A DNA stretch of 35,989 nucleotides from Eubacteriales bacterium (GCA_030523305.1 JAUNIY010000011.1:1-35989); one strand, 5' to 3'; positions 7,858 through 15,944 are shown, numbered from the stretch's first letter. Program-made: numbers and translations. The notes: generated from the sequence alone by a model not told the origin.

Positions 7858-9411
7858 ATGTCGGAGAAAAAGACAAACCGTCTGAAAACAGTGGGTTTGG
7901 TGGTTATTATCACATTCCTGGGGAAAGTGCTCGGCCTGGTGCGTGATATGCTTCTAGGGCATCATTTTGCCACGGGCAGAGAGAGTACAGCGTTTTTGAC
8001 AGCGAGCCAGATTCCCAGAAACTTTTTTGATGCGGTTTTTGCTTCAGCCATCTCATCCAGCTTTATCCCGATCTTCAATGAAATTTTGGAGAAACAGGGG
8101 AAAGACGAGGCTTTTAAGCTGACCCGCAGCTTTTTTACGTTAATGGGCCTGTTGACGTTGGCGCTCAGCGGTATAGGCATTGCGTTTGCTCCGCAGCTGA
8201 CAACGTTATTTGCAGAAGGATTCGATGCGGAAACTGCCAGTTTGTGTACGCGCTTGTTGTGTATACTGTTTCCGACCGTGTTTTTCAAGGGGATCGCGTT
8301 TTCCATTGTTGGCGTTTTGCAGTCGCTCGGAGAATTTAACGTCCCTGCAGCGCTGAGTATCGTATCCAACGGCATTATCATCATCTATTATCTGTTTTTT
8401 TGCGATCGATTTGGTATTTATGGATTGGCCGTTGCGTTTTTGATCGGTTGGGCGATGCAGGCGTTGATGCAGATACCGTCGCTGCACCGGTTTGGTTTCC
8501 GGTATGCTCCATCGCTGTGGCATCCTGGGATACGCAGTATTTTTGCCTTAATGCTGCCGGTTATGGTTTCTACCTGGATTCAGCCGATCAATCAGGCTGT
8601 GTCCACGCGGTTTGGCTCATATCTGTTTGAAGGCGCGGGTGTCTCGGCGATCAATTATGCCAACAGCATTTTTACGGTTGTCGCAGGTATTCTGGTGCTT
8701 TCGATTACCAACGTGATATTCCCAGAGATGAGCCGTTTGAGCACGCTCAATAAGATCCAAGAGCTGCAGGAGTTGGTACGCTCTTCGTTGCGCAATGTAT
8801 TATTCCTGCTTTTGCCGATGACTGTCGGTATGATGTTGCTGGCTACGCCGCTCATTCAGCTGTTGTATGAGCATGGTGTGTGGGATGATTTCTCTACAAG
8901 GATTACCAGCCGCGCACTGATCTTTTTGTCGGTCGGTATGATCGGCTATGGTGTACAAAATGTATTGGTTCGCGTCTTTTATGCAGAGAAAAACGGGAAA
9001 GCACCGTTGATTACAGGCATAGTATCGATTTTGCTCAATTTGGTGCTGTGTATCGTGCTGTCGCCTGTGCTTGACGTTGGAGGGCTTGCTTTGGCATCTG
9101 CCCTTTCCACGACGGTATCTGCCCTATTGCTGCTGCTGTTTATGATCAAGCGGAACAAAGGCATGTTTGATCTTGCCTTTTGGGGCGCACTGGCGCGTAT
9201 GGTATGCTGCACAGCCATCATGGGCGTGATCGTTGCCGTTGTAAAAGCTGTCTGCATTTCTTTGCTGCCGGAAACGGTGATAGGCAGATGTGTGTTGTTG
9301 GCGGTGTGCGCTGTGGCTGGTATCGTCAGCTATTTTGGTGCCGCGTTGCTGTTTCGTTTGGAAGAGCTGTCGTTAGTGCGTGGGATCATTGCAAGATTCG
9401 TTGGAAAGTGA
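7858..9411 (+). CDS. murJ: MurJ/MviN-family lipid-linked precursor flippase
   Basis: The start is ATG at 7858, 6 bases after GTGGAGG. The 517 residues form about 14 hydrophobic segments, typical of the MOP-superfamily flippase MurJ. The diagnostic N-terminal segment FLGKVLGLVRDMLLGHHFATG is followed by ASQIPRNFFDAVFASAISSSFIPIF. MurJ moves lipid II across the membrane for peptidoglycan synthesis. Because the gene sits among polymer glycosyltransferases, a ligase-like protein and a CsaB-type gene, it could instead or also flip the lipid-linked wall-polymer unit. Sequence alone does not settle that. The next gene starts about 10 bases after the stop, which indicates an operon. Confidence 0.9.
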   Translation: MSEKKTNRLKTVGLVVIITFLGKVLGLVRDMLLGHHFATGRESTAFLTASQIPRNFFDAVFASAISSSFIPIFNEILEKQGKDEAFKLTRSFFTLMGLLTLALSGIGIAFAPQLTTLFAEGFDAETASLCTRLLCILFPTVFFKGIAFSIVGVLQSLGEFNVPAALSIVSNGIIIIYYLFFCDRFGIYGLAVAFLIGWAMQALMQIPSLHRFGFRYAPSLWHPGIRSIFALMLPVMVSTWIQPINQAVSTRFGSYLFEGAGVSAINYANSIFTVVAGILVLSITNVIFPEMSRLSTLNKIQELQELVRSSLRNVLFLLLPMTVGMMLLATPLIQLLYEHGVWDDFSTRITSRALIFLSVGMIGYGVQNVLVRVFYAEKNGKAPLITGIVSILLNLVLCIVLSPVLDVGGLALASALSTTVSALLLLLFMIKRNKGMFDLAFWGALARMVCCTAIMGVIVAVVKAVCISLLPETVIGRCVLLAVCAVAGIVSYFGAALLFRLEELSLVRGIIARFVGK

Positions 9412-9421
9412 GGCATATGAC

Positions 9422-12034
9422 TTGTCAATCATCAAAGAAAGCCTTATTTATATGATCTTCTGTATCGTATGGAAGGATATACGGGAAAGTAAGACGTTTG
9501 CTGTACTCAGCCGTATTGGTCGATGGATTGTGCGGGAGATCACTGGGAGCCTGTTATTCGCATGGGCGACCGGACAGGACAATGAACAGCCGCAAAAATC
9601 CAGGCTGTTCCGGAAGCTGCACATGCTGGTGTGGAAGCTGTTTCACGCGCTGCGGCTGGACAGGCTCATGCATGGCAGTATTTTCATGAATACACTGCTT
9701 TGGTGCGCGCTTGCGATGATCCTTGCGCCGCTGGTACCGACCATCGTCCTGCTGGCGCTTGTGCTCGCCTCTTTTTTGTCGCTGTTGTGCACATTTGGCA
9801 ATAGCAAGCAGCAGGAGCTAGCATATTCCCCGGTAAACAAATGGATGTATCTGTATGCGGTTGTGTATCTGCTTGCTGTCGTGACATCGGTTTCGGTTTC
9901 TGGAAGCCTGTATGTCGGCGCACTTACCGTATTTTTCTTATTGTTTTATACTGTTTTGACAACGGTGATCCGCAAGTGGAGCCAACTGCACATGCTGTTG
10001 GTCGGTATGCTGGGCGCCGGGGTGTTGGTTGCGCTGTATGGTTTTTGGCAGTATGTCCATCCGACGGAATATGCCGCGGCATGGGTGGATTCAGATATGT
10101 TTTCGTCGATCACGGCGCGTGTATATTCCACGCTGGCCAATCCCAATGTGCTGGGCATCTATCTGCTGCTGGTCATTCCGATTTGTGCGGCGTTGATGTT
10201 GTCCGCGCCTGGCAAGCTCAAGAAAATCTTGTATGCGGTAGCTGGTGTGCTGCTCATCGGATGCCTGATGCTGACCTATTCCAGAGGTTGCTATTTGGCG
10301 CTGCTGTTTGAAATTGCAATCTTTTTGGTGCTACTCGATTACCGGTTCCTTTTTCTTGGCATTGTTGCGCTTTTGCTGTGTCCATTGTATCTGCCGGACA
10401 CAATCATTGACCGGTTTTCCAGCATTGGTAATTTGGGTGATTCGTCCACGGCATACCGTGTCAATATCTGGATCGGTACTCTGCGGATGCTGAAGGATTA
10501 CTGGCTGTGCGGTATCGGCCCGGGTGAAGGCGCGTTTAATGTCATATACCCATCCTATGGCCTGTCCGCCATTGAAGCCCCGCATGCACACAATTTATTC
10601 CTTCAGATCACGTGCGATGCAGGAATTGTCGGCTTGGCTGTGTTTGTCTTGCTGATTATCTCTTTCCTGCGCACCTGCTGCACGGCGATGAAAAAAGAAC
10701 GGCATCGGGATGCAAAGCTGTTCCAAATCGCGGCGGTTTCCGGATGCCTTGGCTTTTTGTTGGAGGGCATGACGGATTATGCCTTTTACAATTACCGCGT
10801 GATGTTCCTGTTCTGGGGCTTCCTGGGGCTGGGTGTCTTGTTTGCCAAGGCGGACAAGCTGAAGGAAGCGGATCTCGGCGGGGAGAGACTGTGGCACGAA
10901 ATGCCGGAAGGGCGACGGCCGCGGCTGCGCGTATTGAATATCATTTCTGATACCAACATTGGCGGAGCAGGACGTTGTCTTATCAATTTCCTCAAATATT
11001 ACGACCGTGCTCGGTATGACGTCGGTATTATTCTGCCGAAGGGCAGTGAGCTAGCGGAAGAGTGCCGTAAGCTGGATGCATATGTGATAGAAGCTGATAT
11101 TGAAGGCGATCGCTCGTTGGATCCGCGCGCCATACCTGTTTTGCGCGCTATGGTTGCAGCAGCGGAGCCGGATATCGTGCATACGCATGGTAGTATGAGT
11201 GGACGCATTGCCGCCCGCGGCTCGCATGCCAAACTGATTTATACCAGGCACAGTGCATTCCCGATCCCGGATAACATGAAGCATGGCGCACGCCATCAGG
11301 TAAACCGTCTGATTAACGAGCTATATGCTGACCGTATCATTGCGGTAAGCAAGGCTAACGAAGAGAATTTGATCGATACCGGTGTGCGTCCGGAGCAGAT
11401 CGATACGATGATGAACGGTGTTGAGCCGGTTACGCGTGCCTCCGCTGCGGAGCAGCAGCGTTGGCGGGAACGCCTGGGCTTATCTGAACAGGATTTTGTC
11501 ATCGGCATTCTTGCCCGGCTTGAGGAATACAAAGGGCATCTGTTGCTGGTAGAAGCGGCGGGGCAGCTCAAGAAGGAAGGATATCCGATCAAAGTATTGA
11601 TTGCCGGAAATGGCAGCTTTGAGGCGACCATCCGAGCCAAGATTCAGGAGCTGGGGCTGGAAGATACCGTTTTGCTACTCGGTTTTACCAGACAGGTCAG
11701 CGAATTTCTGTCGATCCTTGATTTGCAGGTCAATTGTTCGTTTGGAACCGAAGCCTCTAGTCTGGCGATGCTGGAAGGCTTTAGTATCGGCGTTCCGGCT
11801 GTCGTCAGCAATTATGGTGGCAACCCGTGGCAGGTATTTGGCGGCCAAAATGGCCTGCTATTTGAAAGCAAAAACAGTGCGGATCTGGCAAGATGCCTGC
11901 GTCGGCTGATGGATGACCGGGATCTGCTGCGTGCCATGAGCAAGCGTGCACAAGAGATCTATGAAGAACGGTTTACTGGCCAAATATTTGCCCGCAACAT
12001 TGAAGCGGTCTATGAGCGGGTTCTGGAGAAATGA
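9422..12034 (+). CDS. O-antigen-ligase/Wzy-like polymerase fused to GT4 glycosyltransferase
   Basis: One unbroken frame encodes two normally separate proteins. Residues ~1-490 are hydrophobic with 10-12 membrane segments and a large loop containing GIGPGEGAFNVIYPSYG and APHAHNLFLQ, which recalls the Wzy/WaaL O-antigen ligase superfamily. Residues ~500-870 are a soluble GT4 enzyme: N-terminal LRVLNIISDTNIGGAGRCL, then a GT1 domain with FGTEASSLAMLEGFSIGVPAVV containing the usual E-x7-E-type region. The start is uncertain. TTG at 9422 has GTGAGG 8 bases upstream; ATG at 9452 has only a weak site. The protein probably adds sugars on the inner face and polymerises or ligates the chain outside. 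The two domains would act on opposite membrane faces. Substrates are unknown. Confidence 0.8.
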   Translation: MSIIKESLIYMIFCIVWKDIRESKTFAVLSRIGRWIVREITGSLLFAWATGQDNEQPQKSRLFRKLHMLVWKLFHALRLDRLMHGSIFMNTLLWCALAMILAPLVPTIVLLALVLASFLSLLCTFGNSKQQELAYSPVNKWMYLYAVVYLLAVVTSVSVSGSLYVGALTVFFLLFYTVLTTVIRKWSQLHMLLVGMLGAGVLVALYGFWQYVHPTEYAAAWVDSDMFSSITARVYSTLANPNVLGIYLLLVIPICAALMLSAPGKLKKILYAVAGVLLIGCLMLTYSRGCYLALLFEIAIFLVLLDYRFLFLGIVALLLCPLYLPDTIIDRFSSIGNLGDSSTAYRVNIWIGTLRMLKDYWLCGIGPGEGAFNVIYPSYGLSAIEAPHAHNLFLQITCDAGIVGLAVFVLLIISFLRTCCTAMKKERHRDAKLFQIAAVSGCLGFLLEGMTDYAFYNYRVMFLFWGFLGLGVLFAKADKLKEADLGGERLWHEMPEGRRPRLRVLNIISDTNIGGAGRCLINFLKYYDRARYDVGIILPKGSELAEECRKLDAYVIEADIEGDRSLDPRAIPVLRAMVAAAEPDIVHTHGSMSGRIAARGSHAKLIYTRHSAFPIPDNMKHGARHQVNRLINELYADRIIAVSKANEENLIDTGVRPEQIDTMMNGVEPVTRASAAEQQRWRERLGLSEQDFVIGILARLEEYKGHLLLVEAAGQLKKEGYPIKVLIAGNGSFEATIRAKIQELGLEDTVLLLGFTRQVSEFLSILDLQVNCSFGTEASSLAMLEGFSIGVPAVVSNYGGNPWQVFGGQNGLLFESKNSADLARCLRRLMDDRDLLRAMSKRAQEIYEERFTGQIFARNIEAVYERVLEK

Positions 12035-12043
12035 GGAATTGCA

Positions 12044-12523
12044 ATGGAAAAGAAACCTAACAAAAGGATTCGTCCGAATCTGTTTGATATTATTGTTATC
12101 TGTGTGATTCTGGTTGCAGCGGCTGGCGTATATGTTATCAGCCATCGCGATGTGGACACTGCTGCGGATACTACGCAGGTGGTATATACAGTGGAAATCA
12201 GCAGGCTGCCGGAAGGGACAAGCGAATATCTGGAAGTGGGACAGACCATGAAGGATAATATTAACAGCTGTCCGGCGGGAGAGATCACCGATATTCAAGT
12301 GCAGCCGTATGTCATACAGACGACAAACAAGGAAACAGGTGTTGTAGAGGACAAAGCGGTAGCAGGCTATGAAACGCTGCTGATTACATTGAAAGCGGGT
12401 GGTACGGTCTCAGACCATAACATTTCAATCAACGGTACGACAGCGCTGCGGATTGGCGGACGGATCAGCTATTCCAACGGAAACTTTACCGGTTCGGGTT
12501 ATGTCGTGAGCATGGAGCGCTGA
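12044..12523 (+). CDS. DUF4330-like single-pass membrane protein (first copy)
   Basis: A 159-residue protein with a basic cytoplasmic N-terminus (KKPNKRIRPN), one membrane segment at about residues 14-32 (FDIIVICVILVAAAGVYVI), and an extracellular beta-rich domain. The start ATG at 12044 follows GAGGAATTGCA, 9 bases after the upstream stop. The layout resembles DUF4330 proteins, which have no defined biochemical role. The next gene is a shorter-spaced paralogue with the same layout, so the pair may work together, perhaps as accessory factors of wall-polymer assembly. That role is inferred from position only. Confidence 0.65.
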   Translation: MEKKPNKRIRPNLFDIIVICVILVAAAGVYVISHRDVDTAADTTQVVYTVEISRLPEGTSEYLEVGQTMKDNINSCPAGEITDIQVQPYVIQTTNKETGVVEDKAVAGYETLLITLKAGGTVSDHNISINGTTALRIGGRISYSNGNFTGSGYVVSMER

Positions 12524-12533
12524 GGTGATGGAA

Positions 12534-13064
12534 ATGAACAAAAAGAAGTTTCGGGTTTTTGATATTGTGATTGTTTTCGCCGTTATTATACTGGCGGTAG
12601 GAATTTATTATAAGTTCTTTGTTCTGGGCAATGCAGCGCAGTCATCTGGGGACGTACAGACGGTACCGGTTTCGTTTACTGTTGAAATCGAAGAACGAAG
12701 GCAGTATATTGTCGATAGCCTACAAGAAGGCGACATAGTTTATTTGAGCCAAAATACAGACGAAGAAGACACGGTGGACGGCACCAAGCTGGTGTCGGAG
12801 GATGAAAAAATATTTGGCACCATTACTGACGTTACCGCAACACCGGCAAAGCAGGCGATTGTACACGATGACGGAACGGTTACCGAGGGGACAATGCAGG
12901 ATCGTTATGACATACAGATTACCATCGCCTGTGAGGGGCAGATTACGGACGGCATTGTCCAGGTAAACGATTACAACCTGATGGTCAATAAATCTTTTGC
13001 ATTTCTCACCAAGTATTTGGGAACCAGCGGTAAGATTTGCAGCATAACAGCGTCAGAATCCTGA
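12534..13064 (+). CDS. DUF4330-like single-pass membrane protein (second copy)
   Basis: 176 residues. GTG (12525), ATG (12528) and ATG (12534) are in frame. The ATG at 12534 sits 8 bases after GAGG, so it is preferred. It begins MNKKKFRVFDIVIVFAVII, with one membrane segment at about residues 9-28, then an acidic extracellular domain with repeated beta-strand-like segments. The N-terminal F-D-I-(I/V)-(V/I) pattern and the domain order match the upstream gene, which suggests an old tandem duplication with strong divergence. The function is unknown. The gene lies ten bases from its neighbour and 43 bases before a glycosyltransferase, so all are probably co-transcribed. Confidence 0.65.
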   Translation: MNKKKFRVFDIVIVFAVIILAVGIYYKFFVLGNAAQSSGDVQTVPVSFTVEIEERRQYIVDSLQEGDIVYLSQNTDEEDTVDGTKLVSEDEKIFGTITDVTATPAKQAIVHDDGTVTEGTMQDRYDIQITIACEGQITDGIVQVNDYNLMVNKSFAFLTKYLGTSGKICSITASES

Positions 13065-13107
13065 TGGCGTAAGGCCTGGAGGAACGGTATCACACGAGGA
13101 GGCTTGT

Positions 13108-14235
13108 ATGGGACAAAAAATTTTAATGGCGCTGAACCGTTTTGACATTGGAGGCGCGGAAACCCATGTGGTAGAACTGTCCAAAGAGCTTCAGCGTCGT
13201 GGATATGAGGTGATCCTGGCATCCAGCGGAGGCGCGTATGTTGCTGAATTGGAGGCGCTGCACATGCGGCATGTTACCGTGCCGCTTGATGAGAGAAGCT
13301 TTATCAAAATGTACCGTTCCAAGCGGTTGTTAAAAAAGTTGATTGAGCAGGAACGGCCCCAGTTGGTTCATGCGCATGCCCGTATACCGGGTTTTCTGTG
13401 CGGTTTGCTACAAAGGAAAATGAAATTCCCGTTTGTGACCACCGCGCATTGGGTCTTTTATACCGACACGCTGCTGCGCATGCTTACAAATTGGGGGCAA
13501 TATACGATTGCAGTCAGCGAAGATATCAAAACCTATCTGATGGAAAGCTATCATGTGCCGGAGTCGCAAATTGTGGTGACGGTCAATGGTATTGATACCG
13601 AAAAATTTTCGCCGGATATCGCAAAGGAAAGTATGGTGCGAGAGCTGGGGCTGGATGCGTCGGCGCCGATTATCGGGACGGTCAGCCGTCTGGACGACAG
13701 CCGGGCACTGTGTACGCGTAGGATGATCGCGGTAGCGCCAAAGCTGGCAGCGGCGTTTCCCGGCTTGCAAATGTTGATCGTCGGCAGCGGCGATGTGTTT
13801 GACGAATTGAAAGCTGCGGCAGAAGAGGTCAATCGTACCATCGGACGGCGCTGCATCGTGATGACCGGCGCGCGGACGGATATCAACCGCTTGGTTGCCG
13901 TGTGCGATGTATTCCTCGGCGTCAGCCGGGCCGCGTTGGAAGCCATGGCGGAGGAAAAGCCGGTTATCCTTGCCGGGAATGAGGGTTATATTGGTATTTT
14001 CTCGGAGCAGACATTGGATACGGCCAGGGAGAGCAATCTTTGCTGCCGCGGTTGTCCGTCGCTTGAGGAAGATGCGCTGATTCGCGATGTGACCGACCTC
14101 TTGCAGGCATCGCCGGAAGAGCGCGCGGCGTTGGGACGCTATGGGCGCGAGCTGGTGTTGAAGGAATATTCCGTAAAGCGCATGGCGGATGATTGCGAGC
14201 GGGCGTATCAGATGGCCTGGAAGCAGAAGAAATAA
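13108..14235 (+). CDS. GT4-family glycosyltransferase
   Basis: The start ATG at 13108 follows GAGGAGG. The 375 residues form a standard GT-B enzyme with no membrane segment. The N-terminal domain begins ILMALNRFDIGGAETHV, the classical GGAE loop of family GT4. The C-terminal GT1 domain carries SRAALEAMAEEKPVI, the E-x7-E-like nucleotide-sugar site. In place of the usual VGRLxxxKG motif it has TVSRLDDSRALCTRRM, a variant. It would transfer a sugar from a nucleotide donor to a lipid-linked or polymer acceptor on the cytoplasmic face. It is the last gene of the envelope block and is followed by a strong terminator. Confidence 0.85.
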   Translation: MGQKILMALNRFDIGGAETHVVELSKELQRRGYEVILASSGGAYVAELEALHMRHVTVPLDERSFIKMYRSKRLLKKLIEQERPQLVHAHARIPGFLCGLLQRKMKFPFVTTAHWVFYTDTLLRMLTNWGQYTIAVSEDIKTYLMESYHVPESQIVVTVNGIDTEKFSPDIAKESMVRELGLDASAPIIGTVSRLDDSRALCTRRMIAVAPKLAAAFPGLQMLIVGSGDVFDELKAAAEEVNRTIGRRCIVMTGARTDINRLVAVCDVFLGVSRAALEAMAEEKPVILAGNEGYIGIFSEQTLDTARESNLCCRGCPSLEEDALIRDVTDLLQASPEERAALGRYGRELVLKEYSVKRMADDCERAYQMAWKQKK

Positions 14236-14278
14236 AACCATTGTTTCCGGCCAGAGACAATATATTATGCATTTCCCC

Positions 14279-14323
14279 GTCTCCGGCAGCAGGAAGCAAA
14301 TCTTGCCGGAGACGTTTCCTTTT
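14279..14323 (+). terminator. intrinsic terminator of the envelope operon
   Basis: GTCTCCGGCA (14279-14288) pairs perfectly with TGCCGGAGAC (14304-14313) and is followed by GTTTCCTTTT. It ends the run of genes that begins at murJ. Confidence 0.85.
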
Positions 14324-14418
14324 GAAAAAATGTCAAGTATAAAACGGTCAAAATCAACGAAAAAAGTGCAGATTTCATTGGTGATTCCTACAAGATTCTT
14401 TTATACCAAAACAAAGTA

Positions 14419-14447
14419 TTGCACTTGCAGAAAGACTGTAATACAAT
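14419..14447 (+). promoter_or_regulatory. promoter of the purine operon
   Basis: TTGCAC at 14419-14424 and TACAAT at 14442-14447 are separated by 17 bases. This is the only good promoter between the preceding terminator and purE. Initiation would be near 14454, giving a leader of about 245 bases. Confidence 0.7.
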
Positions 14448-14501
14448 AATAGTGCAGTATCAATCCCTTTTCCAATTTGGCAGAAAGGAGTCCGCAAAGC
14501 T

Positions 14502-14603
14502 ATGTTCGTTGGATGTTCCATGCATAGGGCACATACCGTATCGTTCGCTGGCTTTTGTCAGGGACATTTTTGCAGCTTTTTTGGGGAGGATACCGCCCTA
14601 TGA
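14502..14603 (+). CDS. possible 33-codon upstream reading frame in the purE leader
   Basis: ATG at 14502 follows AAAGGAG with a rather long 11-base gap. The frame ends at TGA 14601, just 12 bases before the terminator stem. It would encode a small peptide rich in Cys, Phe and His (MFVGCSMHRAHTVSFAGF and onward). I do not recognise it. The frame coincides with a candidate RNA fold, so it may be accidental. If translated, ribosome movement could control the terminator. Confidence 0.3.
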   Translation: MFVGCSMHRAHTVSFAGFCQGHFCSFFGEDTAL

Positions 14604-14614
14604 AAGAATAAATT

Positions 14615-14653
14615 GCAGGACATCGTATTTTTTTACGGTGTCCTGCGTTTTTC
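14615..14653 (+). terminator. terminator between the pur promoter and purE
   Basis: GCAGGACATCGT pairs with ACGGTGTCCTGC (12 bp, one G-U), the loop is mostly T, and GTTTTTCT follows. It lies downstream of the only visible promoter and 48 bases before purE, so reading it through must be regulated or leaky. Confidence 0.85.
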
Positions 14654-14700
14654 TGGAAGTGATTTTTGAACAAATATTCAAAAATGAAGGAGATGTCGTT

Positions 14701-15195
14701 ATGAAAAAAGTTTGTATCGTCATGGGATCGGACAGTGATCTCAAAGTTATGGAAGGCTGCATGAATAAGCTGGACACTTTTGGTGTGCCGTACGATGTCC
14801 GTATCGTGTCCGCGCATCGTACACCAGCGGCAGCAGAACAGCTGTCTAAAAATGCGGTGGCAGACGGTTATGGAGTTATCATTGCTGCAGCAGGCAAGGC
14901 TGCGCATCTGGGCGGCGTGTTGGCAGCGCAGACGACATTGCCGGTTATTGGCGTTCCGATCAAGTCTTCTTTTATGGATGGTCTGGACAGCTTGCTTTCC
15001 ATTGTACAGATGCCGTCCGGCATTCCAGTCGCAACGGTTGGCGTCAATGGTGCAGACAATGCGGCCATCTTGGCTGTACAGATGCTGGCACTTGGTGAGC
15101 CAGAGCTGACGGAAAAGCTGGCACAGTTCAAGGCCGATATGCAGGCTACGGTGGAAGCAAAAGATGAGAGGATCCGGAAACAGTTCACACAGTGA
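14701..15195 (+). CDS. purE: PurE, N5-CAIR mutase / AIR carboxylase
   Basis: The start ATG at 14701 follows AAGGAGATG; an upstream in-frame extension would run through the leader and terminator and is rejected. The 164 residues match PurE. The nucleotide-binding MGSDSDLKVM and the active-site SAHRTP and GKAAHLGG segments are present, followed by LPVIGVPIKSS and VQMPSGIPVATV. PurE makes CAIR in the sixth step of purine synthesis. Class I PurE acts with PurK, which forms N5-CAIR, but no purK lies beside it or anywhere in the window. The class is therefore not certain; the GKAAHLGG loop replaces the textbook GGAAHLPG. Confidence 0.95.
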   Translation: MKKVCIVMGSDSDLKVMEGCMNKLDTFGVPYDVRIVSAHRTPAAAEQLSKNAVADGYGVIIAAAGKAAHLGGVLAAQTTLPVIGVPIKSSFMDGLDSLLSIVQMPSGIPVATVGVNGADNAAILAVQMLALGEPELTEKLAQFKADMQATVEAKDERIRKQFTQ

Positions 15196-15227
15196 GCAAT
15201 TTGCTTGATGTGTGAGGAGGCAGGCGC

Positions 15228-15944
15228 ATGGAACGAAAGAACCTGTTGTATGAAGGGACGAATAAGCGGGTATATGAAACCGATGATCCTGCGTTGGTCA
15301 TTGTAGAATATAAGGACGACGCGATTGCGCACAATGGCGCAAAAAAAGGCACCATTACAGGCAAAGGGGTCATCAATAACCGCATTACCAATGTCCTGAT
15401 GCAGATGCTGGAGGAGCAGGATATCCCCACGCATTTTGTGGCGCAGCATTCGGAGCGGGAGGCTGTTGTGCGCCGAGCACGCATGATCCCATTGAAGGTT
15501 ACGGTCCGCAATGTTGTCGCAGGTTCCCTTTCCACGCGCGTCGGACTGCCGGAGGGTACGCGGCTGAAATCCACGATTCTGGAGTACCGCTACAAAAATG
15601 ATGCGTTGGGCGATCCACTCATCAATCGGTATCATGCGTTTGCATTGGAAATCTGCACGCGGGAAGAATTGGACGTCATGGATCGATATGCGTTCCGCGC
15701 CAATGCAATACTCCGCACTTTTTTGGCTCAAATTGGCATTGAATTGGTTGATTTCAAGATGGAGTTTGGGCGGCTGCCCGAGGGAAGCATTGTTTTGGCC
15801 GATGAGATTTCTCCGGATACCAGCCGGCTCTGGGATATGCGAACCGGCGAAAAGTTGGACAAAGACCGTTTTCGGCGTGATTTAGGCGGTGCGGAGGATG
15901 CATATCAAGAGGTATTCCGCCGGATTGTTAGCAATATAAAATAA
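15228..15944 (+). CDS. purC: PurC, SAICAR synthetase
   Basis: The start ATG at 15228 follows GAGGAGGCAGGC. The 238 residues are the normal length for bacterial PurC. The ATP-grasp-like fold is recognisable from YEGTNKRVYETDDP, FNG-region equivalent KGVINNRIT, VRNVVAGSLSTRVGLPEG and the C-terminal LADEISPDTSRLWD. PurC joins CAIR and aspartate, using ATP, to give SAICAR. It follows purE by 32 bases, the usual order in clostridial pur operons. A small TGACAGC/GCTGTCA hairpin lies just after the stop. Confidence 0.95.
   Translation: MERKNLLYEGTNKRVYETDDPALVIVEYKDDAIAHNGAKKGTITGKGVINNRITNVLMQMLEEQDIPTHFVAQHSEREAVVRRARMIPLKVTVRNVVAGSLSTRVGLPEGTRLKSTILEYRYKNDALGDPLINRYHAFALEICTREELDVMDRYAFRANAILRTFLAQIGIELVDFKMEFGRLPEGSIVLADEISPDTSRLWDMRTGEKLDKDRFRRDLGGAEDAYQEVFRRIVSNIK

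Larger units (their letters stand above)
14454..14700 (+). promoter_or_regulatory. purE leader: attenuator or unrecognised structured RNA
   Basis: The region between promoter and purE holds several nested inverted repeats. CATAGGGC (14523-14530) pairs with GCCCTATG (14595-14602). Just inside, GTATC (14538-14542) pairs with GATAC (14589-14593), and a CTGGC-TTTT-GTCAG hairpin lies at 14548-14561. A strong terminator follows at 14615-14653. The order promoter, folded domain, terminator, gene is what an attenuation device looks like. I tested it by eye against purine, ZTP, PRPP/ykkC and THF riboswitch consensus features and it does not match. No antiterminator pairing is obvious. The same stretch can encode a 33-residue peptide, so a translated leader is the competing reading. 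Confidence 0.5.

Noticed and set aside
14440..14620. A purine (guanine/adenine) or ZTP riboswitch upstream of purE.
   Set aside because: No core resembling the purine-aptamer joining segments, and the only CCGCC occurrence lacks the CCGCCTGGGC context of the ZTP motif.
14419..14700. An in-frame N-terminal extension of PurE through the leader.
   Set aside because: It would translate the terminator hairpin and begin at the promoter. PurE homology starts at 14701 with a strong binding site.
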